From NCBI GenBank assembly GCA_008692225.1, contig VICG01000016.1, forward strand, positions 1,591,001 through 1,655,000: DNA of 64,000 bases. The letters are read 5' to 3'. The number at the start of each line of letters is the position of its first letter. Positions within the stretch are counted from its first letter, which is position 1. Position numbers and translations under genes: made by a program. Positions 11,401 through 25,368 of this stretch are shown here, in pieces. The stretch comes from Monilinia fructicola (Eukaryota; Ascomycota; Leotiomycetes; Helotiales; Sclerotiniaceae). The notes below the pieces were generated by a model, which was not told where the DNA came from, ran no database searches, and saw only the letters and a program-made list of their open reading frames with translations.

Positions 11401-14400
11401 GGTGGATACAATGAAGCTATTCCCTCGCACAAGATATTGGATTATGCAGAAAAATGAAGCATAAGTGTATGCTGTATGCTAAACTAAGAGCGGATTAGGG
11501 ACAGAGAGTGGCTTTTGGTCTGGGGGTGACTTGTAGGTTCGAAGTGAACATGAAGTTGGCGAAAATGAGTGATTCAAGCCCATCCTTTCTCCCACGATTT
11601 ATTCTAACCCTCGAGAGCTCGATCTCGCCTCCTACAAAACGAGACTAATATACTAGAATCACACGAAAGCCTGTGTATATTCTCTTCTCCCTAAGATGGG
11701 ACATGCGACAAAACTTTTTGATGAGCAAGTGAGTGATTATTTATTATCACATATCCTTGTGAACCATCTGATCTCTGCCCATCTCAAATTCCCAGCTCGA
11801 CATGAAAACACCTCCCCCATACAAGAAAAGGGAGAAACGGTCCAAAGATAGATTACTCCTATCTCAGTGTTGTTTGATACTGCGTACGATATTATCTAAA
11901 TAGATAGTACATGACCGGTTGCCCTTTTGAGATGAAACTTTGATTCTCTCCGCTCTTAAGTAATTCCTACAACTCTTTTCAGCGGTTGATACTAGGGTGT
12001 TAACCGTCATAGTGTATAAACTTGGTGGGTATGATGCAGGACGAGCTGAAAATGTATAATATGAAGTGAAATTCTAGGAGATATTAGACTGGTGGAAGAT
12101 ATCAGTGCCTCTCTTGTTGTCAAGTATTACAAGACAGGATTAGTAGGGGCGTATCCAAATACCAAGTTGATTTGATGTCAGAGGATACCCAAAACGATGG
12201 CCACTATTTTGAAGTCACTTTCTTAGAAACCTGCCAGCAGGGAAAATGTAAAACGACAAAGAGATTGAAGCGATCGTAGCTTGTGAATATAGTACTAAGG
12301 TCAACATGACGAAGATTAAAAGTACCAATTTCCTTGCACATGGTTGCGGCGGTGATAGTGCTCATTGGGAATGATGCAAGTGGTGCCAAAGGGTGGATAA
12401 TCAAGTCAATTCACTTCATTTTTGCAATTGATCAGGGCCTGGAATGAATTACCTGTCAGTAAACAAAAGATATATCATATAGAAGCAAGGTGTTACCGCC
12501 TAGACCCTCTTTGCCTATGACATTTTGTGAGTAAACCGACTTAGACATTGTACTTTGCAACTCCTTCGATTTCAACTCTCTTTCTACATTCGATATAGGC
12601 AAGGCTCAGCTACAAGATGCTGAATTGCTTGATGCCTGAAGGATTCCATCAAGGTTTATGGGATGAGAGAAGGATTTGTCACTGAAAGAAGAAGATGCGA
12701 TTGGGCGACAATAATAGTACTCAACTCAGAGGTTGAAGGAAGCTGCCGAAGTCGCCAGCTTTCGCATAAATCAGCTACCACATGTGGAAATGAGGGAAAA
12801 GCAATGGGCTTACAAGCTGCGAACCCCACAAGTCTGAAATCTTTGGAGAAGGCCCAGAACTTCTTCGCAAGAACACTGATGTATAATTACCAAGTTCTAG
12901 GTAGTTCTTTTTGAGATCATCTTTAGCCGGATGATGTTTTGCATATCGTACAGATCGATCTTGAATCGTATGATTGACATCAGTGAGACAGCGCATCGTA
13001 CATAAACAAGTTCCTATTGCAGCAACTTCACTGCCGTTGAAAATCCTGCGCAACCGCCTTGAAATAAGGCTCGATATCTTAGGCAATTTTGCCGAAGTAA
13101 TGACACCGGGGCCCCGGAATCAACCCTTGGGCATTGAAAACAAAAGCTGCAGAACATCTGACGATCATGATGCAGTTTGAAAACTCGAACAAGTGCGAGC
13201 TAAATTCTAGGGGTCCAACCAAGCCTTATTGTTGACCAAAAACAGCCTCACACTCAAGGTGGAGATTGGAAAGGGGAGCTTTATCGTTGGCCTGAGGGAA
13301 ATATGCACTTCGCGATCGTATCTGGAATATCATTTGCTGAAAAGAAGCTTCAGACTGCAGGCCACCGCAGAAACAAGAATCATGAGGATGAAAGTTTCTT
13401 CACCGCTGTGAATAAGTGGCATGGGTATCTATCTCGAAGAGATTTGTAACCGATTGCTGTTCACATTGAAGAAAATGACCAGTCACTTTACGAAAGCAGG
13501 TATCCCGCATCCTTTTCCTAGTTCTAAAAGGCATAACGCCATATTGAAACTACTCAAGACCCTTGAGCGAAAGACTTTTGACGAAAATAAGTCCGTCAAT
13601 TCAGATGTTTGTGTGTGACAAAGATGGGGTGGGGAAATCATGTTAACCATGCGCCAATTCATGCAAGCCACTTTACCCGGCCCATGGATTTCTTATCAAA
13701 TTGACGGCGAGAAGCAGTAGATTTAATGCTAAATGTGCAACCGGTAAAGAAATCACTGTAGATCTTGGGCCGGGAGTGGATACATCAAAACCTGGTAGAC
13801 GGATCTTTTGACGGAATGTCACCTCACCATCTCAGACGGAGAAATCTGACATGCTGATCTGACAAATAGTTTCAAGACTTTTATCTCATGTTGCATTGCT
13901 CTTCTGACAACTGCGTGCCTGAACATTTGTACATGTGTCAATTCAAAGAGCGGTAGCAAACGTGGTTGGCTGCAAAGAGATTAGTGAGTGGTATGTAAGA
14001 GTTTAATCACTAATCAAAGCTTACCACTTCCCTACGAAAAAGCCATATAGAAGCCACGAACTTTTCAATTCGGTATACCGATTCATGCGAGTCGGCTCCC
14101 AAGCAAGAGTGGGATAAACCTTCGGTATCCCGTGGGTATGCATAATCGGATATTGTCTCGTATCTTTTAACCCGAAGGAAGAAAGGGGGTGTGCATTGTC
14201 GGCAAGGAGAAGGGTGAGGGAAAGCCACTCAAAATTATGATAGGTCAGAATTTGAAGGCCTTCAGCTTTCACAGATCGTAAAATTTCCTTAACAATAGCC
14301 ACTATATTCAGATTAGACCTCAAAGGCTAGAAGCTGCATATGTTTAACATTCTCGTCTCAATTGATCGATGAGATTAAAGGTTCTTGTCAACAAAAAATT

Positions 14401-17400
14401 TGAATCGAGATCGATTTGCATACTTTATGCATCGGAAACTTCTGTGTTTAAGATGCACCTACTGGGTGCTTAAAATCTTAGACATTGAAGTATCAGCTCA
14501 CATCGTCCTGGTCAAGGCCTCCCGCATTCCACGGAAGTATCCCAGGAATTGAGGCAAACCATAGCGAGAATATGAGCTATCAAGAATGTGAAATGCCTAA
14601 CAATTGAAAGGGAGATTGCAATTCTCCTTACTTGGGAAATCATTTGCAGGTTCTTCATCGCGTCGGGAGAAGAAAGGAAAAGGGCAGCAACGGTACAATA
14701 CACCAGTGTTAGTACAGCCTTATTGGAACTCCTGTTATACGTAGGTATCTTGAAGGGTATCTTATGAATTTTGCGACAGTGAAAAGCAATTGATGAGGAT
14801 CCTCAAGCCATGTATCAGATATTGAGTGGAGGAGGTCTATAACCTGCACACAATATGGCTCCGATCATGATTTTCTGCGGCTTTCTTCTCCCGTTTATAC
14901 TTAGTCCTGTATTGGATTAGTTCTAGGTTGTGTGCTTCTATAGATGTATTTTTCTAGATGAAATTGGCGAGTAAGCTAGCACGGACTGATTTGAATGGAT
15001 GACACCAGAAGGAAAAAGCAAACTGCGTGTTGAAGTCTTGGAGAAAAAAAAAAGGGAGTGTCTTTGCGTATTGATTGCATTCAGTGTGGAGAGGGTGGTA
15101 CGAGGCGAACGGCGTAGTTCCCCGTTAGTCTAGAGAAGTGTTATCCCTGTGAAAAGTCTGGACCAGCTTCTGCCCGTGTCTCTCCCCCCACTGCCCCCCG
15201 TATTCTTCATATACATTGTAGAATAATATTGCAGTCCTTCGTGCAGAAACCCCCTAACGCCGAATCAGTCTAAGAATCATACCATTTGTACCCGCTCCGA
15301 CCGGTACGGCGTTAATGTTACTGTAAAGATATCTGCAGATCTTATATCCGCCGTTCAATTCAACATTCGTTTGCAATAAGCTTTCTTCATTAATAAAGAA
15401 AGTTTCCTACCGACATGAAAAAGATTGTATGAGTCCCAGACCGCTAGTCAATCTGGGCCGAATACGATAGCTACGTATCATACGTATGTTGGTTAGATAG
15501 ATGTACAATGTAGCATGTACCTTAGTAGCTGCATCAAAAAGAATCGTCAGAAGACTACGGATACTCGGTGTCGGCCCGGAAGGTCTTCATTTAGCAGTAT
15601 TTCAAATCATTTAATTAGGAAATTATACCCTTCCTTACATAAATGATCAATAGGGGCTTAGGCTTTCCTTACATGCGCTTTGCCCCGCTTCAATGCCCAT
15701 GGGCTGAAATCTTACGCTCAGTAAGGCTGGTTCAATTAGCGTCTTATGTATAATGGATGTTTCTAATCTTGTGTAACGGCTTCGCGCCTGTTCACAAATT
15801 ATCATCAAGTCATGATTGTATAGTCATATATCGCTTCAATGTACCGTCTAATTTCAACAAGCTGAGACTTCACTTAGACCTCATTAGACCTAGATCTCTC
15901 CTCTTAAATTAAGAAATTAGAAAAATGGATTGTTTAGCTGTTCATCTTTGCTTTGTATTCCCGATATTCCCGTTTTGGCGACAAAAGCTAGACTTGATAT
16001 AGATTAGATAGATTCTCAGTTTGTTGAGCTTAGACGGTAGCCTCGTGTTTTCTTCTCGTTGGATGATCTTCGGTATTTCTGCCCTGCTCTGCCCCCGTTT
16101 ATTCTCGGTACCCCTGGTACAATTTATAATGTTACACAATCCACAAGAAGCCTTCAGCGCTTAAACCAAACTCTGGGGATTTTCCAGGATCTTTCTCACC
16201 AGAACATACTATTTTGCATGAAACGAAAACCGAACGAGTAAGTCCAACGACCAAGAATAAAATGAAAGGATGTAACATAAATATCTCTGCTTTACTCAGC
16301 CCGTTGGCAGTAGACTTCCGCTCTCGCGGCTTAATCTGGCCCCCGGTATGTTGGGATCCTCCAGTGGATATGCTAATATCGACCCGTTGTGGACCAAATG
16401 AGCTTCCTAATATGTAGAAGTACATGGCATTATGGTATCGTTCCATTTATGTTGGTTACTAGGGCTTGAACCTACATTTTGATTAGCTACCAAATACTCG
16501 GGTCTAAATTAATCACATGATAATTATCGACGTTGAAGGGTGTTCCCTGCCATTCGCTATGAGAAATCTTAAAATCAATTAGAAAGGTTCAAGAAAGAAA
16601 ATGAAGAAGTGAGCAGAATGCTGACAAGATAGTATGAGATAAGGAATATATATCTGAGATGTCTACGCAGTAGAGAAAAGAAATATGCCAATTAGACCGC
16701 GCGGTAGGAGAAGCGACGGTGCGGCACTTTTCTTGAAGGGGGTTCACAAAGAGGACAGTGTGGCGGCAAAATGTTTCTTCAATGATATAGAGGGGCGGGA
16801 AGTGCGGTGCAAGTCTACGTCTGTGCCCTCTTAGTCCTTTTGATCATTGATGTCAAGTTGTAGTATGACATGGGGGAATGTGATCAATTTTGTGACGATC
16901 CTTGATTGATGCCCGAACACTTAGATATCTCTCATTGGCTGTGGCTTTCATTAATTTCTTCAACATTGCATAACATGCAACATCCACTTCTAGTGATGTG
17001 ATTATATTATTACATCATGCTAAATGTAGGGAGCTAATGTTCGAGAACAACTTGCGTAGACGATACTACCCAGCCCCTAGCAGAACGACTCATCAACTGC
17101 AAGATATCAGATAAAGCCCACCAATGAAAAAATTGCCCAAAAGGCAGCATATATTCACAAGGATAAGCTGAACGCCACATATAAACCAGTCTCAGGTAGC
17201 CAATAGCTCTAACGAGTTCTGAAGAACAAACCCAGAGCCACGGTACCTCTTTGCCATACTGCCAAAAGCAGTTTACCTTGGAATCTTTAGATTGCTTAAA
17301 AATAATCGTAACTAAACGACATCGAAAATGTGAGAGCTTTTGAAAATCAAACACAAGACTTCGGTAGCCCGTCGGTACACATGAAGTATAATGCATGTCC

Positions 17401-17699
17401 TTGTTGGAGAAAGTTGCCCTCGCCCCTTGATGCCGACATATAGTATTGTCTCAGACTCTCAGCAAAGCTATCTGACATTCCTACTTACTTCAGATCCAGT
17501 TGGTACTGTGTTGGGTTTCTCCTCACAGGGCTTATATTAGGTTCTGTGTCCCTTATATCATTACAGTTTCTTTATTAGCTCCCCAGATAAGATATTGAGT
17601 TCTTTGCTATCTTCAGGGACTTTATCTTCTTTTAATATACTTCATATCGAAACTCAATTATATTAGTACCTCTGAGCATTCACTCATCATATCACCAGA
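8426..17699. other. Long gene-poor region (9.3 kb)
   Basis: Many reading frames of 60-120 codons appear on both strands, but none shows a recognisable domain, a believable exon chain or a clear start context. Base composition is moderately AT-rich, not at the extreme of the RIP-decayed DNA at the right end. It may hold untranslated or regulatory RNA for the flanking genes. I cannot support any specific feature inside it. Confidence 0.5.
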
Positions 17700-18949
17700 A
17701 TGACTATGAAATTGGAGCTATCATCTCGCAAAAACTCTTCTGTCATGGAAATTCCCTCCGTTGTTAACACCGCTGAGGAAGTTGTCACTCAGAAAATGGA
17801 TATCCTCATGATCTTGAATCCCTCGGATGTACAAGTTAAAACAGAAGATCATTCTGACAATGAATCTACCAATTCAGAAATGGGTGCTCGAAATCAACAT
17901 GAGCAACCTTCACACTACATACAGCAACCCAGACCTATGTCTGGCGAGCATCCTTTGATCCACTACCAAACCCAGCTCGAAGCTCTGGAAAGCCAAAATC
18001 ATACTCGTCTATCAGCCGTACGATCTGGAAGAACACAGCTCCCGCCAGCCCCTATTCATCGGCGTCCTCTGACTTTCAATCCGATAAATGCCCCTCGGAG
18101 ATATACAACCCACTACTCTCTACCCCCCATCTATCCCATTCACGATGAAGGATATCACTCTCCACCACCAACTTATCATTATCGTCATGAACGCCATCAC
18201 CAACTTCATCATCGTCGCCAATCTCGTTCAGTTCCTACACCCAATAAGAAAAAGCCCCGCAGCAACAAGACCTATACAGTTGAAGAAGTCGACTTCATTA
18301 GGTATTACAAAGAGGACTTGAACAAGCGTTGGCCTGAGGTTCTCGCTTGCTTTAGGCGATATTTTATCGAACGCCAAAGAGATTCAGAGCAATCTCTTTC
18401 ATCGAGGTACTACAGAGATAATTGTCTGAAGATGTATGATTCTAGTGGCAGACTGATGCGGGACGACAATGGGAAGATTAAAACTATTTCTGCTAAGGTT
18501 CGAAGAAGAGGAACTCCAGCTGGAAGAGAAGAAGCTCTACCATATACTCTTGTGCAGAAGCACCCAGAGAGAGCTATGAGATACCCATGGGTTTCAGAGC
18601 AACACAAGATTGAAGCCAGAAGACTAGCAGCTGAAATGAGCGATCAAGAACGAGGTATGTGCTTCCTATCTTCTACTTCATCTAATTCCCTACAAATACA
18701 TGGCTTGACAGTGAGCTAACAGTCACGGCAGAAATTCTGAATTCACAGAGAGCGCAACAGTTAAGACAGGAGGAACTAGAAAGGGGAATAGTTGAGGAGA
18801 GACGATCATCATCGGACGATTCTATGCATCTTTGCGACCCTCTAGACCCCCGTCGAGGATCTATAGATGAGTCTATGGATGAATTTAGCGGCTACGAAGG
18901 CTCATCTACAGCTTCAAGCCCTCAGATTTCCCCACGGTCTTCACCTTGA
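17700..18949 (+). CDS. SANT/Myb-like domain nuclear protein
   Basis: Two exons, 17700-18654 and 18732-18949 (77 bp GT-AG intron, frame kept), give 390 residues. The N-terminal half is disordered and rich in His, Pro and Gln. V46-K47-T48-E49 fits the sumoylation consensus. A basic stretch NKKKPRSNK near residue 182 looks like a nuclear localisation signal. Next comes a compact helical domain, about 190-240 (YTVEEVDFIRYYKEDLNKRW then LSSRYYRDN), with the spaced Trp/aromatic residues of a SANT/Myb fold. A charged helical segment (RAQQLRQEELERG) and a Ser/Pro-rich tail ending SPQISPRSSP follow. A DNA- or chromatin-binding regulator is likely, but the target is unknown. It lies isolated in about 21 kb of gene-poor DNA. 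If unspliced, the frame ends at 18719. Confidence 0.72.
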
Positions 18950-21900
18950 CTAAATTCACGCGCCTTTACATAAGCTTTCTTGAGATTGGAAATGGTAGAA
19001 ATGGTGGTAGGGTCTTCTAAGGATTTATTGACTTTTAAATTATCCGCTTTCGCTGTGAAAATCTGTGTTTCAGTTTGGTCTTGCTTGACTTGGTTTGATC
19101 TGGTTTAGCTGATGGTCTTATGGTATGTTTGATACATTGATATGCTTCACTGCTTTTGTTTCAAGTCTGAAATACGTTTTGGGTTTCTGTGTCTATAATG
19201 GAAGAATACTGCTAGTGGGTACAAATTATGACAAGAAATGACTTCAATGACTATATCCAGGCTTTCTTCGATATGAGGTCTTGATATTATAAAAGTTATT
19301 ATTAGTATTGGTGATTGTATCAACGACACAAATTTCCAACAAGATAAGTCACGAAGCTCATATGCTCTACTGCTCGGAGTATATCACTTTGTAATCCATT
19401 CGTCTCTTACAGACAAAATGATGCATTACTGCCAACAACTTCAACGATTTCAATATCCCAATAGTTAGCCGGTCATGATTTAACTCTATTTTGCATGCTG
19501 TTTGCCCAAATTTTTAGGTTTTTGTTCTTCTATTGCTGTCAAATCAATCCTATGGCTTACAACGCTTGCAGAAACTACGGCCTGAAAATTAGCACATCCA
19601 AGAATGACACCTCTTAGTATACTAACTCGAAAGCTCAACTTTGATACCCACAATAGAGACTGGCTACTATAGGCAAACACTTCAAGAACCTATCAAAATT
19701 CTAGCCCATCAAGTTTAGATCAACGATCCACTTGTAAGTCCATTCAAAATGCAGAAATCTGCCTCATACCCTGTAAGAATTCAAGGGTAGTCTCGCGTTG
19801 GATCCCAATCTGTGAAGTTCAGTTGAATAAAGCCGTTGACCCGAGGGACTGGGACAATTTGGAATTCATTGTAGTAATCAAATCAACAACTGTCTCATTC
19901 CCTGGTCTATCTACTTTAACCCCTGGTGTGATTAGATCAGATTGGTTCTGAACCGCTTCATTAACTCCTTCATTTCACCGTCGCCATCTCCAGTGCTTCC
20001 AAATTGGCTTTAGTTACAGACCAACAACTTCCATCCCCAGACTAAATTCCTTTAGAATCAGGATCCGGACCGTCGGCTGGATACTTCCCAGATAAGCACT
20101 GATGTTGAAGACAATTTGACTCGCTTTTGACCGGGGTAGTTAATAACCAACGTAACTCATACTATCGCTTCCAACCCCATCCACTACTTTCATGAAGCCA
20201 TGTCACAAATACAGATAACTAACGCTTCATTCAGTCCAATAGGGAAGTTCATCAGAAGTACCGAGTTCACACCACAAGGTGGACATTTGCGCTTCTACTT
20301 TCCACACAGAGACAAATACGAGACTCCTGAATATTCTACCAAGACTCTAACCAACAAAGTTCCAACTCCATCCATCACCCCATTCGCCTTATGAAAGACG
20401 GAATGATTTTCATGCTTGACAGTGGGCCCTCTCCTTCAATCAATAACCACCGAATAGCCCATCTAATCTATCTAAACTTCCAAGCCTATCAACCCCTCGC
20501 CGAGTTTATCTCCACAACAATCTTTCAGAAGCTGTCGTCCCCGTAAACCATCACGATGCCTCATCTCAATCATTGTTTCCCAACGATTCAAGTTCATGTT
20601 TGAGAAGCGCTACGACAACCATCTTCCCTCCAAACTTTCCGAGTCCCGAAATTCTCACTGCATGATTGACACACACAAAACTTGTGATTGCCGTGCCTCA
20701 ACCCTTATTTTCCAACATGCACCACCATCTAATCTCAGTCCTCAAACAGTGAGAAGTAAAGAATAGAAATGCAATAACAAGTTGGGCTGTGCAACTCAAA
20801 CAACACACTGGCACAGACATTTTTTGCCCGTCCCGTCGGGACTTACATCAGCACCATACCATACTGAATTGTTTACTGAACCAGTCCACTTCATGCTCAC
20901 GTACTCATCCCTTGCTCAGGTCAGTATGTCGGATACCGGGTAAATTTATCTGCAAATGTAAATGTCAATGTCAAAATCATATATGCCATAGCCAATAGCC
21001 AAGCTTCCCATTTGAAAATGCCCCGATCAGATATACATGTCGTTTGTTGGTTTTTTGTGGTTGGATACCAGAAGGAGCTAGTGATAGTGCTGATGCAAAG
21101 TGACCTTGTCAGATATATGCATATAAGCGAATGGTAGGGGTTTCCAAATCCGTGGCAGCGCAACTTTTTTGTTGCTTTTCGTGGAGAGTAATGGTAGGGG
21201 TGGACGCTTTAAGTTCATAACATGTCTTTGTCTTGATTTGGGGTATTTTATTTTTACTTCAGATTTCTCATTTTCTGAAATACAGTGATGTTTTAGGAAT
21301 GATTCAAGGGCCAAAGAGAAGGAATAACGAACTGCCACCCAAGTATCGAATGGCTTCTTCCGTCATCGGTCCGCGTTTCGGGGTTTCTGAAGAGCGAGAC
21401 CAATTGTTTGATTATGTGTAGCCTGGGAATAGATGTCTAGATGAGTCGATATAGATTTTCGGGTGAATGGACTGTTTTCAAAGAGGAAATGTAGGTGATT
21501 CAAATTGTTCGATGCATATCATTATCAAGTCTGTTTATTTTGAATGGGCCTTGGTCCATGTCGTTTACCCGAACATGATATTACCTGCCCCTTTCTTCTA
21601 CAGAGTATATCTGCAGATTCCTCAAGAAAAAATTGCGCCAGGGAAGAATTTAATGACTCTTCACGAACAGAGTAAGCAGATATCCTCATGGAGTTTCTCT
21701 AACCGCCTGGGGATGTATCACTGGATGAATTCTTACCCAGCTTTGGCTCCTGAAGTCCCAAAGATGTCTGTTGGATTCAACTTGTAAGATTGGAGCGCCA
21801 AGATCAGTTTGGCCACCTCTCTACCTCATGGTGACACGAACTCACGCCAGGTCTACTATGAAGCATCTGGGAGCCCATCAGATACCACCAACAAACCTCA

Positions 21901-24900
21901 TGGCTGAACTTGTCAATGCGGCGTAGATTACTCGACAATTTCAATGCCAACATTCACGATCAGCAGTGTTTAGAACCTGCGCACTAGGCGCACAAAATTC
22001 AAGGGATGTTCATACAACTGTTACGAACTTCATCATGCACAAGGCACACTGCAAAATGCCTTATCTTCGATCATTTGCCTGCTGGGTTTAACATGCGTAT
22101 GTCTCACACGAAAGCCAGGAGTACTACGGATAATAAGTTGAAGGGGCTGTGAAGTAATTACGGCCGAAGTAATTATCCTACATGATCACTTGGAAGTTAG
22201 GACTTGGAGCCAGCCCATCTCGGCAGATCTGAACTGGCAGAAACAAGAGTGATCACTGGAACAGTGTAAAAGAAAATCGAGGTAATTCGGTTACAGACGG
22301 TGCGGTGAGTCTGTGACCATAGTTGTGAAGAATGAAACGGTTTGCCAACACAAATCCATGAAAGATCACTCAAGACTTTGCATGACCATTACGGCCCGCA
22401 ATACACCCGAGGTATGAATTACACTTCTCTATCAGAGAAAGCTTACATTCATGTATTACAAACCTAATGCAGGCTTTGATATTTTGTGATTATATGTGTA
22501 ACCTGAGCATTCTTCCCCTCATGCGGCAGTTGAATTGAGGAATCTTTTCACTAGCATCTAGCTTATTATCTAATTCTTCGAATATAAAGTTATAAGAGAG
22601 TTATACATGTTGATTGGAACCCTCTATTTCCCTTGGAGGAATTTATATGATAGTGATACTTGTATTGATGTGTGCAGTCCGAGCAACAAGCGCCACAAAA
22701 GGGAATATTGTATGAATGCCTGTTCTTAAGGTGGCGAAGTATCTTATAAATAAGTTCCCTATACGTAGAGATTATCTCTATAACTTTTGTAAATCATTCA
22801 TTTTCATCTATATTGTTGTTGGCTTGTTATTGACCTAAGTGTTAAGCGATGATGTTTGACCGATTCATAGGTAACGGACGGGTCTACCTTCCAGATAATT
22901 ACTCACTTACATCTACCTTCGTCCCATTGTCTCCCATCTCATTATTTGGTGTATATCTGTTGTATTTTGAGATCTACTTGTTACAAAATTTGGTTAAGAT
23001 TTGACATTGAGCCTTCGGTGCAACCCACTCAACCCTCAGCCCTCCAATTTTCAATTTCTATCTTGAGCATGAACATTCCCGGGACTTTCAGAAACCAGTA
23101 TAGGTGGATGATACTTTTGACTTTCCACAAGTACTAGAAAAGGTTTAAGACCAAGAGTATCTGACTCCGACTGCTTACATCGGCCTATCTCCTCCCTAGC
23201 AAAAAAATGATCAAGAGAACTTTACACCAAGTTTGGGAAGCTCTGTCGACATACAAGGCATCGAAGCATTTGGCAAGGTGTTTTTGAAGTGTGAGTATAG
23301 GTAAAACAGAGGGAAATCACAATGCAAGGAAGAAAATGTTCCGCCATCGACTTAGTATGTGCTGTAGTACCCGCCCCACCATGGTCTCCAAGTCTTTCTC
23401 TCTAGATTCCATTCAACCTCTAGGATACAAGCAGATATGACCATGTAGAATAATCTCATCTGATATTCAAAGACCAAGCAAGCTATTTATACGGAAACAA
23501 GCTAGGGGCTATACATGGGAGATGAGATGGTCGTCGTGCACCACTACGAACTTGACCTTTCCATTACTTAGTGTATACAATATACTGTAGCCAACTCGAA
23601 ACAACCTTGTGTCAGGCTGACTCTACCAGTATGTATAAATCTAAAATACCTGTACAATATAATACCTAGTCAGCACTTCCCTCTGTACAATCTCCAGTAT
23701 TGTAATGCCAAGCTGTTGGCCATTCACTTTCCCTGTTGTACTACATCAACCACACTAGACTTCAAATCCTTCCAACCCACCCCATTCATTCTCTTGCCCA
23801 TCACACAACAACCTTGAGCCATTGACGTATCAATGCCTATCTCTCAACTACAGGGGATATCCGGAAACTAGACAATCACTTAAATCAGGAGTCTCTGGTG
23901 GCAGATTCCTTCCCTCATCGACTGGCTACCATGCCCAGGAAAGATGCTTTGATGTTTCTGTGATCGACTTGCAATACATGCTTGCATCCTGAAGCAAGTT
24001 TGGTCTTCTTCCTTGTACACAACCCCCCTCTCACATTGCCCAAAAGCACTGCCCACCCCCCCCCCCCCCCCCCCCCCGACCGCCACGCAGGCACACAATT
24101 TGTTACACCCCCAACCGAGAAAACTCCAAACAACGTATTACTAAACACTCAGCACTCCTTTCCCCGCCATGTACATGCCTTCCATTCAGCCGAAAGGCGG
24201 CAGAATCAAGCGCAGCAGCTCTCACATCCCCACTCACCAGGTCCGCAATCTTTCCCTTTTCAATAGTCTCGCATTCTCTCCCCGACCACTCACTCGACTC
24301 ATAACACCATCGATACCGTCAAATGCATCATTCTGGCCGTCCGTACGCTCAAGTTAAAATTATTCTCCGTTGCTTCCTCCAGCCACATTGTTCCCTCGAC
24401 AATGTCGGAAAAGTTAGGCCAAGAAGGTGAGTTACCACTTACCGCCCTCTTCATTACTCTGCACCCGACCTCTGGGAGGATCTTCGAATGCTGCCTTGCG
24501 ATATGCCACTTCTCTTTCGTCCATACCCATGATTGTTACTTTTGTGTTTCTTTCACCGGAGGGTGCGTACAATGGTAAATCATTCCACGGGAGAAAAGAC
24601 GACTTTTGTTCAAACAGCATGTGAAATTTTTGCTTGGCCCAGGTAACCTAGTGGCGGAATGATATAGCCAGGTACCAGATACATAGCCATTTCTAAGAGG
24701 AACTGAGACCTGGCCTTTTTATAGGAGCCCCGATCAAGACATTGGGCATTTGATGCTGCAGCAGTGATGGCCGATCCATGGCGACGCCTGAAGCTTACTA
24801 CAATGGGGTGTCCGAGGACAGGATTGCGATAGAAAGGATGGCATGCGATCTCTCCGAAGGTTGAAGCGAGACTCGTGAGGGTACTGGCTACGGCTGTAGG

Positions 24901-25368
24901 CGCAACGTCTCATTCTTGAGGCCGCCTGCATAGAATTCCATTGTAGCCATAGTACATGGATATGTTAGCACAGGATAAACGATAAGAGCAATCCATCATG
25001 GGACCACATCAAGGCAACCGCGAGATACTTGCCAGATTCGACGCTGGTCGATTCCAGGATTTGGCATATGGCGATTTGAGGCTACTCCTGTAGCCGACCA
25101 ATCGACGACCACGCGGAATGTTCATTCGCAGTGTGGCTGTCTGGAGAAAGCTCAACCCCTTGAAATGGTTCCTTTACCGTAGGATGTCGCTTGGTCGATA
25201 CTTTAGATGGCTCATTTGATATGTGTAGATTATTCGATGGAGTTGGGGATACTGTTACAGTCTCATTGATCTGGTTGACTCATCTTCAGAGACGGCGGAG
25301 AGCATAGTGGCATTATACCACCAATGGATGTTGCGTATTGCGCTGTAGATAGAACTAGCTCGATACTG
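18950..25368. other. Gene-poor region (6.4 kb)
   Basis: No reading frame here is supported by domain, length and splice signals together. At 24403 there is an ATG with a short coding-like start (MSEKLGQE) running into a GTGAGT donor, but no downstream exon gives a protein longer than about 30 residues. A 22-base C homopolymer lies at 24056-24077. Confidence 0.5.
24056..24077. repeat. Poly-C homopolymer (22 bases)
   Basis: A run of 22 consecutive C residues, flanked by CCCA on the left and GACCGCC on the right. It is a probable slippage site, and the exact length is uncertain in any assembly. Confidence 0.95.

Noticed and set aside
16441..16490. T-arm-like sequence GGTTCAAGCCC (minus strand) suggesting a tRNA
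   Set aside because: The flanking bases do not form a 5 bp T stem and no A box, anticodon arm or acceptor stem is present.
17034..17396. 120-codon minus-strand frame
   Set aside because: Trp/Cys-rich composition without any domain or conserved block; consistent with a chance frame in gene-poor DNA.
21467..21787. 106-codon plus-strand frame
   Set aside because: No domain, no upstream or downstream exon in frame, and nothing to separate it from chance frames nearby.
24403..24860. Possible short gene starting MSEKLGQE with a GTGAGT donor
   Set aside because: Every acceptor tried leads to a stop within about 30 residues. A coding-like stretch near 24778 (MATPEAYYNGVSED) also stops quickly. Not enough to support a gene.
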